NCBI GenBank assembly: GCA_026398735.1
Contig: JAPLSH010000010.1
Location: 1-61,987, forward strand
Source of the DNA: Pseudomonadota bacterium
GTDB taxonomy: Bacteria > Pseudomonadota > Gammaproteobacteria > Steroidobacterales > Steroidobacteraceae
Reading direction: 5' to 3'
DNA: 61,987 nt
A program made the translations under genes and the position numbers. The first letter of the stretch is position 1. Each line of letters begins with the position of its first letter. The notes under the pieces were generated by a model. That model worked only from the letters and a program-made list of their open reading frames with translations, was not told the DNA's origin and did no database searches. Below are positions 54,801 to 59,247 of the stretch, piece by piece.

Positions 54801-57263
54801 AAGGAAGCTCAGGTTGCCGCCAATGGGAACTGGAGCGTGTCCTACGGCACTCCCTTGCCAGGCAATGACACCGTGCAGGTATCCGCCAAGGTTATTGACA
54901 AGGCCGGCAATGAATCCTTCATGGCCCAGCGCGACGTCCTCATTGATCTGATTGCGCCAACCACGCCAACGATCAATGCGGTAACAGGTGACGACCGCAT
55001 CAGCGCCGCAGAACATGCCGCAGGCGTGACGGTCACTGGCACTGCCGACACGGGCGACAGCTTGGTTGTGGCTTGGGGCAACGTAACCAAGACAGTGACG
55101 GCTGCAAATGGCGTCTGGAGTGCTCAGTTCAGTTCGACAGAAATTCCCAGTCAGGTCAGCACTCCGGTGTCTGTCGTCGCCAAGGATGCATCGGGAAACA
55201 CGACGTACGGCGTGAACCGATTTGTGGCTAACGATGCTCCGGAACTGATGTCTGCGACCGTGAACGGTGGGCTGATTACGCTGAACTTCAGCGAGTCTCT
55301 GAACAACTACAACTTGCCGTCGACCAGTTACTTCACCATCAGGCTGTCCGACGGCACAATCCGCGTCGCCAACAGCTTCGTACAGAGTGGCAGTACGGTC
55401 TCGCTGTACTTGGGAGCGGACTCACGCATCCCTGCGAACGAAAAGGTGTTCATCACCTACACCGACCCTTCGTCTGGCAACGACAGTTATGCGATTCAGA
55501 ACCTGTCCGGATTCGATGTGGCGACGTTTACCACGGTGGTAACAGCCGCTGCTGGCGCAGACACGTATCCGTCGCCGGTGGCTGCCAGCTTCACCGAGCT
55601 TGCAGCGAATATTGTGGGCACGTGGGTCCTCAAACCTGCTGCGCCTGCAAAACCAGTGAGCATCACCTTGCTCGCAGATGGCCGGTTCATTCTGATGGAT
55701 GCAGACGAAGGTGGTGTTGAGTCTGGTAGCTACAGCTATGACTCCCAGACCAACGCGTTGGTTTTCAATGTAACCGTAGACAACAACGGTGCCGGTGGCA
55801 TCAAGCCTGCTGATGATGGCCGTGTATTCACAGCAGTTGTGGTCAATGGGCAGTTGCAGGTGACAGGCCCGGGCGAAACTCTGCCCACCACATTTGACTC
55901 TGTTCCCACTGGCTCTGACATCACGGGCACGTGGATGCTGCCTGTGGGGGCCAACCAGAAGCTGGTCGCGCTGGTCCTGCTTGCCGATGGCACGGTGCTG
56001 TTCGGCGAGGGTGCCGGTACACCAGATGATGGCCTGGAAATTGGTACCTATGCGTACGACGCGACTGCCAAGACGCTCACGCTGAACATGAGCTACGACA
56101 ACAATCCGACCGGCGGTGGCGTGGGTGCTGGGACGACTGTCATGACCAACGTGACGTTGGCCGGCAACGGCCTGACGTTCACGGCCGGCGCAGGCACTCT
56201 CGATCAAGAGATCATCAGCGTGGCACGCGCCTTTGCCGGCGTTGCACCCTCTGCGATCCGCATCGTGTTCAACGATAACGTCACGGTTACCAGTCTGACT
56301 GGACTGACGATCTCAAAGGCGGATGGCTCTGCAGTAACGCTGACCGGCTTCCAGGCTCAGGGCAGTGTGCTCACGCTGTTTACTGATGCCGTGCTAGGCG
56401 CCAGCGACCAGTTGCACGTTGTTTACAAAGGCACCGGTATCAAGGGCACTACGGGCAGGACCGGTTTGATCGGCGAACTGCTGATTGATGGCAGTGGCAG
56501 TGCGTTGCTGGACGTTGCAACTGTATCCACATCTGATTTCGTCGAGGTTGTTGGTAACGCTGGCGACGACACCTTGATAGGCTCGGCTGCTGTGGATGTA
56601 CTGCGAGCCGGTACTGGTAGCGATATGGTCGACTCTGGTGGCGAAGGCGACTTGATCCTGCTGCGAGAGTCGTCGCGGTCAACCGATACGCTTCGCATTG
56701 TAGATGCGCAGACCAGCCGTGCCTTCGTAAACGCCACTGTCGGCACTCTGTTTGATGAAGTGCAGGGCTTTGATGTTTCGGGAATGGGCGGCGCCAACAA
56801 TGATCGTATTGTGCTGCCGTCTGCAAAGATTGCAGCAGACACTACACGTACTTATGGCAACGCAGTGGGAGGCATCTATAGCCACAGCATCAGCAATGGA
56901 GTGATTCAGTTCTATAACCAAGCGGGCAGCCCGATGGCAGTGGGCTACACGATCACGCTGATGCAAAATGCCTTTGACTACCTGGCACTGAACTTCAATC
57001 AACCGGGCGCCACTGTTGCGTTTGCAGTGGATATCAATGGATCCAGCACGGTCGCCAATTCCTTCATGCCCGAAAGCATGATGGTCTACCAAGATGGTAT
57101 TGGACCCAACGGCGACATCGCAGTGCTGCTGCGCGGTGTGTTCGGCATTACCCTGGGCACGGCGGCAGGCCAGAACGTAGTGCAGATCGTCGATGGCGCT
57201 GCACCGCAGGTGGTGGGCGGCAGCTTTGGAAGCAGCATCGCTCGGTGCAGGGCGCGACACTGA
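36861..57263 (+). CDS. Giant type I-secreted Ig-like/RTX surface protein (adhesin), frame broken near its end
   Basis: The open frame gives 6,800 residues. The N-terminus is Lys/Ala-rich, then Gly-rich, with one hydrophobic helix (GALWVLGGLGVAGAVALAS, 120-138) and a Pro stretch, as in Bap/SiiE-type adhesins; there is no Sec signal. From residue 150 follow dozens of bacterial Ig-like domains of about 95 residues ([VI]-N-A-A-E-K-x-A-G-V ... D-A-A-G-N). An EF-hand-like module with DVDGNGEVD near 1312 comes next. From about residue 2530 there are five large cassettes with RTX-like GGxGxD blocks. Such proteins pass through a type I secretion system and mediate attachment or biofilm, folding in Ca2+. 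The frame ends abnormally (SIARCRARH) where the other copies continue, and the rest lies in the next frame at 57245-57958. The OMF, ABC and HlyD genes follow directly. Confidence 0.9.
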   Translation: MATKNSKNPVKTASKATATKPDALLDGIVLPAAPTAQQPLKQTRHVSSRKAGNVDQDEDQAEQDEASVTQAVQPDEAVALIEDSGTGGAGAQLPLVAASEGGGGGAGASGAVAGSGLPHGALWVLGGLGVAGAVALASGSKGDKTPPPPPVIAAVATDDVVNAAEKSAGVTVSGTAEADAVVTVTWGSTTKTVTATGGNWTVSFAATEVPADGSTTLSATAKDAAGNTGTAGTRPVSIDSTASASPVVAVVAGDNAVNAAEKLAGVTVSGTAEAGSSVAVTWGSVTKTVTATGGTFSASFAAADVPVDGSSTISAVATDAAGNKSAAGTRAVAVDTAAPSAPAVSVVALDNVVNAAEKLAGVTVSGTAETGSSVAVTWGSITKTVTATGGAFSAVFAAAELPVDGSSSISAVATDAAGNKSAAGARAVSIDSTAPAAPVIAAVATDNAVNAGEKLAGVTVTGTAEAGSTVAVTWGAVTQTVTATGGTFSATFTGAQLPADGGSTVTAIATDAVGNSSAVATRTVLIDTAVPDAVTFALQQDTGASASDALTNNGNVLVSGLATGASWQYSADGGSTWNAGTASSFDLSQGSYAAGSIKVRQSDSAGNVSAASVNATALVIDKTAPQLSTVVLDASTDSGVQGDGISSFTTPTINFTAETGSILRINLGAGGGFIDAGVATGAQQSLTAPTAYTADGTYTVTLESTDAAGNITTRIATYVLDRSTPVAPSLSLTIDTGVDADDGITSSGQVTVLDLEAAGSWQYSVDGGSTWSAGVGSSFTLDPGAYAVGSVQVRQIDAAGNLGATSSNPVAGLIDAAAPDAPSLNNVGIDDVVNAAEKAAGVTVTGSAEAGSSIAVTWGAITKTVVATGGTWSAVFSASEVPADGSRPVSAVATDLAGNVSVAGTRGVTVDTSAPAAPSLALAADTGSSATDLVSNNGVINVLNLEAGAAWQYSQDSGVTWIDGVGSSFTAPPGTYPAGTVRVRQTDGAGNTSSVTATAGDVVIDFSAPAVPTINTVAGNDVVNIAEKSAGIAVSGTAESGSSVTVTWGSVTKVVTATGGVWAANFIANEVPLAATSAITAVATDLAGNASTTASRPVSADLTAPAGPDIDFVSDTGADNNDGITQNGAINVTGLESGATWEYSTNSGSSWTTGVGSTFTLAPGSYAIGAVKVRQTDTAGNVGPATTNPVAGSVDVTAPQLPTASAVGTTLTLRYAEALDSVHPPTAGQFTITLGGGGTLGVTAVSVSGTDVVLTLSAPIVTGTAFTITYADVSGADNLAGIQDLAGNDAISFSSGVVADGYVRGATVYIDVDGNGEVDPLIDFALGTTDANGNFFIPAGAPTGTIIATGGVNVDTGAPNTVALKAPAGSTTINPLTTLVQAVVAASGGTTSAEDAATTVATNLGLTLPAGASLTSYDPISAGNVDAQKAAAQVATVVALASNGDAAQANAVFGNLVTEMQTASNSGTTVNLADAGTLSNLLVGTTASAEMQSNIADAASTIGNATSLAAITTAQAQFLDKIAPNAPTLEAPAIGNSAAPLVRISFDTTNTAGRAAVSGDTIILTEGGVQLAAVVLTADHIAAGYLEVNTPALGDGTHSLAAAIVDQAGNRSDSSALVAVTVDTQAPTAPTIDVVAGDDRINASEQASAVTGQAEAGASVQLTIGTIVRATTADSQGNWSYVLSASDLATLAQGTQTIVATAQDAAGNVSVPATRSITVDTIAPTVQAIVTGAEDNVAPATGNVTSGGTSNDNTLTLSGTLSSNLQPDEVLVVFDGEVRLGTAVVSATGWQFTTGSLTNGAHAFSVRVEDEAGNSGTASQAYVVTVDASVPTVTATITAAVDNVALNLGALASGARSNDAAPLLQGTLSAALGSDDVLVIYDRDVRLGTAAVTGQTWQYAASSLFDGAHRFTAVVESAGGNQGIASNVFLLSVDTAAPDAPAINLVAADDVISGGEQSAVISGRAEAGATVALALGSVVRSVTAAANGTWTYTLTSDDIAAMGQGAEALSATAVDAAGNSSAARTRAITIDTQGPSAPVFNAVAGDNLVNAAELAAGVTISGSAEVGSKLALTLGAGNVRGLTVGATGNWTYTLTAADIAAMGQGTETLRAIATDAAGNLGAAATRAVVIDTQAPSLTAFTVVTNGEVGRAVSNVAAPSIQFTAEAGAALEVNLGDGRGFIAAGVGTGSAQTLTQPVPFTADGKYIVTLRATDAAGNTTTRTGSYTYDTSAPGAPAIAVVAGNDVVNLAEKTAGVAVSGTAESGATVTVTWGAVTKTVVANGGTWTTTFAATEVPVDGASSISAVARDVAGNLGAAATRAVSIDSLRPVAPTLTLTQDTGASNSDGVTANSNIQVSGIESGASWQYSIDAGTSWLNGSGNSFAVPQGNYAAGALKVRQTDAAGNLGLSGTREVATVVDSAGPQLQTAVANGSTLTLRYSEALDASAVPPAGAFTITLADGSARTAVRTAVSGQEVQLALITRIPDGVAYTVAYAGRIGESSTVSVRAVAGNDAPAATLTGTVAAGSTPSSSPLLVNATFTETTNSVVRLVFNDNITVNSIAGVSLYKADGTQIPISSFTVTGTVLTLQTAATLGTSDSLKLQLGNAALQGSTGIKLYYGPVLIDGSGSDTVNGSSYNNDNLTIRGNGGADTLIGGWSVDYIYAGGGADVVEAGGQGDAILLMETNPAPDTIKVLSGSTSLAVYERFKNVDGTTVMGGNTQFDDVIGFDVLHSAALNDRINLPSGTIAGNEAKHNGDLTGLVAANPIVAHSITNGIVTFYNSTGQEYFATYGYNGMRNAFSYLGNNLTQAGATVGVKIDGNGDGKADSLLVYQDGAGFDPDIALMLNGVTGVTLGNTGGTNVVQIVDTTGPSPVFASRPDGTSDVVVTYSEGIALTGESGGSVLRNGVGNNILSSLEVSGNQLTVHTNGSVAAGDWLLTLSPTGVRDAAGNLPTEQRAVALGDNVANTINLSALSDGVAVLAAGGNDQIVGSAAEDDLFGGTGADTLDGGAGADAFHYLQGDSTSVTFADSTANGLSTGDTFTFAGGAADVISGGFTVEGVNGDRVQLDSFNPAYALGAMGALSGAAASTPGFVAINDLNIPVNRNGSAPSNGTAIEQGYFLVRGNYVSGVFTVDTDTGADTLIVYDGTSGDGVSQSAMVIQGHTPGQLGIDGSNIYLKDATPPAEPVVNTIAGNNGVNAAEKAAGVVVSGTAEANAVVTVTWGTGSKTAIVSATGAWSTTFASGEVPSDASTTLSAVTRDAAGNVSAATSRTLSVDSSAPATPGVELVQDTGYSTTDSVTSNGSVAVSGIESGATWQFSIDGGANWVTGSGSAFTLAPGSYAAGAVKVRQVDAQGNVSAAAANSAAGIVDQTGPQIVSTTGSGTIITLRFNEPLDGLHVTSASYFTVTTDSGQVLPITNAQADGSDIKLFMAYQLPKSATLTVSYKEPSTLDDGIALQDKAGNDMVTFTTPVTVTSAPSTVVAIGGVFADSASGGSTIQLYYNGAIQVTSTPGLTLKKADGSVVTVTAASATGNVLTIETGAQLLATDVLLVAYNGQGLTGGSSNQTVFSNNYVIGGASATAVSAAAFGIAGATYFANGGSNVLVGSAYSDNIYGGSGSDTLTGSSAVDSIFLSETIAATDTLVIRNGSESAALGYQFTTASNNIGSIYRYDTVYGFDVSNLAGTNNDRLQLPSGLIAADVGITSGTPFETIFSHSISEGIVTFYDAAGQPLSINTTAFSHKALTYLSLNLNVPGATVGFYSPFTTGEGDFGLYIFQNSVLTEDDLCLRMLGVTGATLSNSPGQNVVQIVNGGAPALIRASFEGGDNFVSLEFSEAVTWTGVGPGSAQLNGVGASITTSVSANGNLITLGVSAPLATTDWLLLTGGTDIQDAAANALVAGGQIAQGGSGANSINVSSLTAGIVVNGGAGNDTLIGSAFADYIVGGVGADSLDGGAGNDVYVFRQGDSTSAVFVDVNTIGSLNTGDRFEFAAGVDVISGGFSNNGNSSDAVVFAASGGASIPVYAMGNSLTNAPYKTYTINGITVPALRDGTAPADGKLVDQGYYLVRGDYVANAFTVNTTSGQDTLVVYDGDSTSGITQSALVIQGHVPGEVVTSDSTIYLRSLPTMPTINSVAGNDVVSDEERANTVWVNGNVTGATTVEVTWGSVTKTVSVTNNFWNVNFSYFEVPDDGQATITVVGRDAYGRAGAAGTRGVEVATNLLEAGSPYVGIVGASFTEGANSTVNLVLAGVATKSANPGLSLAKADGTPIAINSISTAGSTVSIQTSATLSAGDIVVAYYDGQNGLRYNSTGNIWPANVAIAGSAVPVLDTSTLQSTYYGFTTFANGASTVIIGNNTEERISGGNGSDVIDGSGAGDLIDLTETVASVDTIKVLKFYESGPERNWISQIKSSPTGLRNTPTHFYVSWDTVYGFDVSNPTGATNDRLQLPSNSIAADHAKQSGTPVGAIVAYSIASGIATFFAADGSIYVIDNLAKVETALAFLSTNIDQGGATVAFAVQVSGDAAGHPSGLMVFQNGVDPMGDIAIRLQGVSDVTLGTSPGQNVIQIIDTSNPQLVSGRFDAGGNTVTLNYSEAVNVTGSNPLTIQVNGVGLNVLTALNPAGSTLSATLSTTLLATDWLLVSNGTDVQDASGNSAPQYWTRIVGGSGDNIVDRSSFTWSPPMDGGPGNDTLTGSSSRDEIIGGTGADVMRGGQGADFFNLVQGDSSQVTYVDSNASGALSDGDKFVMAGGATDVIKDFGVTEGLSDQVNLKGFFPGMPVLPMGNSIYGTALQTLTVNGSEAPQDRDGAAPTNGLAINQGYFLVRGTYANGEFVVNSVSGTDTLVVYDGTASSEVSQTALVIEGRIPSQLQAEWSTISMKSAPAAPSVPVINAVATDDIVNGAEKAAGVAVTGTASDGTTVAVTWGSVTKNVSAAGGTWTATFAASEVPTDGATQVTAVATNAWGGTSATATHAVQVSATPVLESAVATDYYITLHYDQALDPVRLPSASYFTVTAANGAIYPISSVGVNGQDLILQTTGLDLPGNVALTVSYRNPTTGNDVYAVQGLAGNDAASFTQQVTSTNQAANAGVIAARFSESGVESTLTLILDGPAAVTDTIGFSVTKLGGGTVGIIVSSVSGNVIVLQTNAVLTSTDVLLINNTGTGIKGGTAGSSDFIKGMYAVGGSAASSLDVNTLGAGYSGIKIFGNAGASLLAGSGAYDYLVAGNGSDIVDGGGAGDEIDLTETVASSDTVRVLEAWRSSPQRNVVSTQGTVSQIFYNWDTVYGFDVSAADGSTNDKLQLPSGVIAANVAKTTGLQTGQIVAHSIESGIVTFYVASGSTFPVLSGSNIQTALNYLSANLDQSGATVGFYQLAAAGSSTALVVFQDGPAPGNDIALRLPGLSGVTLRTTAGQNVVQVIDTTAPQQVSGSFTAGGNTVTVSFSEPVTVSGSDPLRIQINGGADAVVTSFSVNGNTVTATLGQTLQATDYVTVYNKADAASVTQIRDVADNQANAWWSRTIGGSGDNVIDRSAFDWSPATNAGAGNDTLIGSSGREEIAGGLGADRIDSGGGADWIVVRQGDSPAATLVENGTTGLNTGDKFTFAGVATDVVVNLNRYGTDADRIEFRGSSPGTPVLAMGNSLSGGALQNIAIAGIETPYNRDGAAPSNGLAVNQGYFLVRGDYSGGEFTVNTTSGADTLVVYDGTVGSVVSQSALVIEGRIPSQLEVSWNSIQLKAAPAAPAAPTIDPVTGNNEVNATEHANYVSITGTAPDGTQVLVNWGNSGTKTVPVIGGIWTATYTVGEIPSDGVQAVYATTRDVWGSTSTGAVQPVVINTGSNPTLQFFLDQDSGAPGDGISSNGRFLVAKSSQSLEFEVSSDGGQTWYPQSMSTTGNPNLGSFELQEGSYAAGAVQVRVYFGLGVPPGPVFTNSQPIVIDRINPDLPTLNVVAEDDKVNLAESETVVISGSAEAGARVVVSWGSVEKEAQVAANGNWSVSYGTPLPGNDTVQVSAKVIDKAGNESFMAQRDVLIDLIAPTTPTINAVTGDDRISAAEHAAGVTVTGTADTGDSLVVAWGNVTKTVTAANGVWSAQFSSTEIPSQVSTPVSVVAKDASGNTTYGVNRFVANDAPELMSATVNGGLITLNFSESLNNYNLPSTSYFTIRLSDGTIRVANSFVQSGSTVSLYLGADSRIPANEKVFITYTDPSSGNDSYAIQNLSGFDVATFTTVVTAAAGADTYPSPVAASFTELAANIVGTWVLKPAAPAKPVSITLLADGRFILMDADEGGVESGSYSYDSQTNALVFNVTVDNNGAGGIKPADDGRVFTAVVVNGQLQVTGPGETLPTTFDSVPTGSDITGTWMLPVGANQKLVALVLLADGTVLFGEGAGTPDDGLEIGTYAYDATAKTLTLNMSYDNNPTGGGVGAGTTVMTNVTLAGNGLTFTAGAGTLDQEIISVARAFAGVAPSAIRIVFNDNVTVTSLTGLTISKADGSAVTLTGFQAQGSVLTLFTDAVLGASDQLHVVYKGTGIKGTTGRTGLIGELLIDGSGSALLDVATVSTSDFVEVVGNAGDDTLIGSAAVDVLRAGTGSDMVDSGGEGDLILLRESSRSTDTLRIVDAQTSRAFVNATVGTLFDEVQGFDVSGMGGANNDRIVLPSAKIAADTTRTYGNAVGGIYSHSISNGVIQFYNQAGSPMAVGYTITLMQNAFDYLALNFNQPGATVAFAVDINGSSTVANSFMPESMMVYQDGIGPNGDIAVLLRGVFGITLGTAAGQNVVQIVDGAAPQVVGGSFGSSIARCRARH
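37305..40445 (+). repeat. First Ig-like repeat array of the giant protein
   Basis: About eleven domains of about 95 residues lie in tandem. One type carries [VI]-N-A-[AG]-E-K-x-A-G-V-x-V-[ST]-G and V-T-W-G; domains 1-4 are of this type and nearly identical to each other. A second type starts with D-T-G and has SWQYS-x-D-G-G-x-T-W and K-V-R-Q. From domain 5 on the two types mostly alternate, suggesting that pairs were duplicated together. Confidence 0.85.
40750..41420 (+). other. EF-hand-like calcium module within the giant protein
   Basis: This stretch of about 220 residues has no second copy in the gene. It begins with GATVYIDVDGNGEVDP, a D-x-D-x-N-G-x-x-D calcium loop, continues with TTDANGNFFIPAG and AGSTTINPLTTLVQAV, and ends in an Ala-rich helical part. 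Similar modules occur once or twice in other large RTX adhesins. A role as calcium-stabilised spacer is inferred. Confidence 0.6.
44455..46400 (+). repeat. Adhesin cassette 1 (about 650 residues)
   Basis: The order within the cassette is a beta domain (ATFTETTNSVVRLVFND), a first RTX-like block (GNGGADTLIGG), a GFDV...NDRINLPSG domain, a SwmB-like strand domain, a second RTX block (GGTGADTLDGGAGADAFHY) and a terminal domain ending NIYLKD. Ig-like domains resume after it. Confidence 0.8.
47301..49230 (+). repeat. Adhesin cassette 2
   Basis: This has the same order as cassette 1: a VFADSASGGST start, GGSGSDTLTGS, GFDVSNLAGTNNDRLQLPSG, GGVGADSLDGGAGNDVYVF and an end at TIYLR. Its GFDV anchor lies 2,850 bases after that of cassette 1. 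Confidence 0.8.
49539..51500 (+). repeat. Adhesin cassette 3
   Basis: It has the same order, with ASFTEGANSTVNLVLAG, GGNGSDVIDGSG, GFDVSNPTGATNDRLQLPS and GGTGADVMRGGQGADFFNL. The GFDV anchor is 2,265 bases after that of cassette 2. Only one Ig-like domain separates it from cassette 2. Confidence 0.8.
52119..54065 (+). repeat. Adhesin cassette 4
   Basis: It has the same order, with ARFSESGVESTLTLILDG, GNGSDIVDGGGAGDEIDL, GFDVSAADGSTNDKLQLPSG and GGLGADRIDSGGGADWIVV. The GFDV anchor is 2,559 bases after that of cassette 3. It is followed by two or three Ig-like domains and one SwmB-like domain. Confidence 0.8.
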
Positions 57264-57955
57264 CGGTCTCGACAGGCACGACACCAGCCGACAGTGACTG
57301 GCTGTTGTTGACGTCGCTGAGTGGAGTAACTGACGGGGCTGCGACTGCTCTGCCGTCGGGTCAGCTGTACGCCCTGGGTGGTGCAGGTAACAACACTATT
57401 GATCTGTCTGCCCTGGGCTCTGGTGTCAGTGCCTTTGGCAACGCTGGCAACGATGCGATCACAGGTACTGGCTATGCCGACACGCTGGTCGGCGGCACCG
57501 GTGCCGATACGTTGGCTGGCGGTGGCGGCGCAGATCACTTTGTGTTTGTTCAGGGTGACTCAACCACGGTCAGGTTTGTGGATCTGGGCACAACCGGTCT
57601 CAATACTGGTGATACGTTCACCTTCGCTGGTAACGCAGCAGACCTGATCAGCAGTGGCTTCACTGTTGCAGGTTCGCAGGGCGACATGCTGGATCTGGTG
57701 GCGGTGACTGGTGCGCCGCTGGCCAAGCAGGCCACTGTCGGCACGGGCCTGGCTGTTGATCAGGGCTTCTTCCTGGTTCAGGGCAGCTACGCCGGTGGGG
57801 TGTTCACGGTGGATACCACGGCCGGCGCAGACACTTTGGTGGTCTATGACGGTACAGCGGGGGCTGGCGTGTCACAGACGGCTTTGGTGCTGCAGGGGCA
57901 TACACCTGATCAGTTCACCATTGACAATAGCCACCTGTACCTGACACTTCACCCC
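55571..57955 (+). repeat. Adhesin cassette 5 (terminal, interrupted and frameshifted)
   Basis: It starts with AASFTELAAN, is interrupted by a 200-residue GTW insertion (55611-56210), then resumes through GTGSDMVDSGGEGD and FDVSGMGGANNDRIVLPS. About 30 codons of the SwmB-like domain are missing and the frame slips at about 57225-57245. It then continues in the next frame to GGTGADTLAGGGGADHFVF and the true C-terminus LYLTLHP. Confidence 0.75.
55611..56210 (+). other. Two-repeat GTW domain inserted in cassette 5
   Basis: Two related units of about 100 residues start with IVGTWVL and DITGTWML. Each has a following LLADG-[RT]-[FV] strand and a Y-[SA]-Y-D turn. The pattern resembles lipocalin-like or META-like beta-barrels. 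It occurs nowhere else in the gene and splits the first beta domain of cassette 5. Confidence 0.6.
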
Positions 57956-57958
57956 TGA
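57245..57958 (+). pseudogene. Detached C-terminal secretion domain of the giant protein
   Basis: This frame of about 237 residues continues the giant protein after the frame break. It has the end of a SwmB-like strand domain (GATLTVSTGTTPADSDWLLL), an RTX block (GGTGADTLAGGGGADHFVF) and the closing type I secretion target domain (DTLVVYDGTAGAGVSQTALV), ending LYLTLHP. The first GTG has no ribosome binding site, so it is unlikely to be a gene of its own. It should be read as part of the 36861-57958 gene, either truly broken or broken by a sequence error. Its TGA overlaps an ATG of the next gene. Confidence 0.8.
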
Positions 57959-59247
57959 TGGCATTAGAGCCATCAGCGGGAGCAAGAGTGTTGACACGGA
58001 AAGCTGAGTCTGCGGCAGTGTGGCTTGGATTGACTGCTGCAGTCTTTGCCAGTGCCTGTGGGGCTGTTGAGGCCCCACGGCAATGGCATTTTGAACAAGC
58101 ACTCTCCACAGCACTGGCCACGCATCCGGCAGTACTGGGCAAACGCGCTTCGGTCGACGCCGCATCCGCCGAACTGGATGAGGCCCGCTGGCAACGCTAT
58201 CCCTCGCCTAGCTTTGAGACCAATCAATACGCCAGTGGCGGTCTCACTAATGTCTTTCGGGTAGAGCAACCGGTCTGGACCGGGGGCCGCATCAGTGCCG
58301 GCATTGCCGGTGCCGAGCATCGGGTAGATGCAGCCGGTGCTTCCGTACTGGAAACGCGTCAGGACATTGCGCTACGAGTGATCGGCGCGTGGACCGACGC
58401 TTGTCGCCATGAGGCCAGACTCAAGCACGCCCGTACCGCCGTGCAGGAACACGAGCGACTGCTGGCCTTGATTGGCCGGCGTGTGGATAACGAAGTCAGT
58501 CCGCCAGTGGATCGTGACTTTGCACGCTCCCGTCTACTGCAGTCGATGAATGACTTATCGTCAGTCACGCAGGCCCGCAATGCCGCCCTGTCGCAGCTGT
58601 CGCAGCTGGTCGGTGAAGAGGTGCAACAGGCCAGCGTGTTGCCACAGGTTGAGCCCGGCGAGACTGCCCGCGAGCTGCTGTTGCAGCGTGCAGTCGAGCA
58701 TGCGCCGGCACTGCAGCGGCTTCGCGCTGAAGAAGGTGCCGCCGATGCAGACATCAGTCTGCGCCGCGCTTCAATACTGCCGCGGGTTGGCGTAAGGCTA
58801 GAGCGGACCACCGGTCCGTTGGCCGATACGCGCGCCTTGCTAGTGGTCAGCGTGCAACCCGGCGCCGGGTTGGCATCCAACTCTGCAGTGCATGCGGCGC
58901 GCTCGCGTCGTGATGCAGTGCATTTGGCACGTGATGCTGCACAGCGTGATCTGCAAGCCCAAATCGCTGTGGATTGGGATGATTGGCAGTTCGCACGCCA
59001 GAGGCTGCAGACCGCCGAGCAATCACGCTCCATGTCTGCCGAAGTGTTCGAGTCCTACACACGGCAATACACCACCGGCCGCAAGACCTGGATCGACGTG
59101 CTAAACGCCGTGCGTGAAGTGACGCAAGCAGACTTTCAGATGGCCGACGCCCAGGCGCAGGTGGTGGCGGCCGCACTGCGTCTGCGCTTGCGCAGTGGTG
59201 CGCTCGATATACAGAACGGAACTTCATCCTTGGACAGTGCCCCATGA
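57958..59247 (+). CDS. TolC-family outer-membrane channel of the type I secretion system
   Basis: The 429-residue frame encodes an OEP/TolC protein. It has a signal peptide (AAVWLGLTAAVFASACGA), the repeat start WHFEQALSTALATHPAVLG, PSFETNQYASGGLTNVFRVEQPVW, and long helices with a heptad pattern; the second half is shorter than in TolC. ATG 57958 overlaps the preceding stop (TGATG). GTG 57988, with GGGAG upstream, is an in-frame start that places the signal peptide at the very N-terminus and may be the real one. It forms the outer exit of the adhesin exporter, together with the ABC protein and HlyD adaptor downstream (LapE role). Its stop overlaps the ABC start. Confidence 0.9.
   Translation: MALEPSAGARVLTRKAESAAVWLGLTAAVFASACGAVEAPRQWHFEQALSTALATHPAVLGKRASVDAASAELDEARWQRYPSPSFETNQYASGGLTNVFRVEQPVWTGGRISAGIAGAEHRVDAAGASVLETRQDIALRVIGAWTDACRHEARLKHARTAVQEHERLLALIGRRVDNEVSPPVDRDFARSRLLQSMNDLSSVTQARNAALSQLSQLVGEEVQQASVLPQVEPGETARELLLQRAVEHAPALQRLRAEEGAADADISLRRASILPRVGVRLERTTGPLADTRALLVVSVQPGAGLASNSAVHAARSRRDAVHLARDAAQRDLQAQIAVDWDDWQFARQRLQTAEQSRSMSAEVFESYTRQYTTGRKTWIDVLNAVREVTQADFQMADAQAQVVAAALRLRLRSGALDIQNGTSSLDSAP

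Noticed and set aside
57215-57263. Programmed -1 frameshift joining the two adhesin frames
   Set aside because: No slippery heptamer or clear downstream stem is visible, and about 30 codons are missing as well, which a programmed shift would not explain.
37305-57955. Repeats in the giant gene as a CRISPR-like or satellite array
   Set aside because: The repeat units are whole codon-phased protein domains with diverged DNA, in one open frame.
57245-57958. The C-terminal adhesin fragment as an independent gene
   Set aside because: There is no ribosome binding site before the GTG, it starts in the middle of a domain, and it continues the broken frame of the giant gene.
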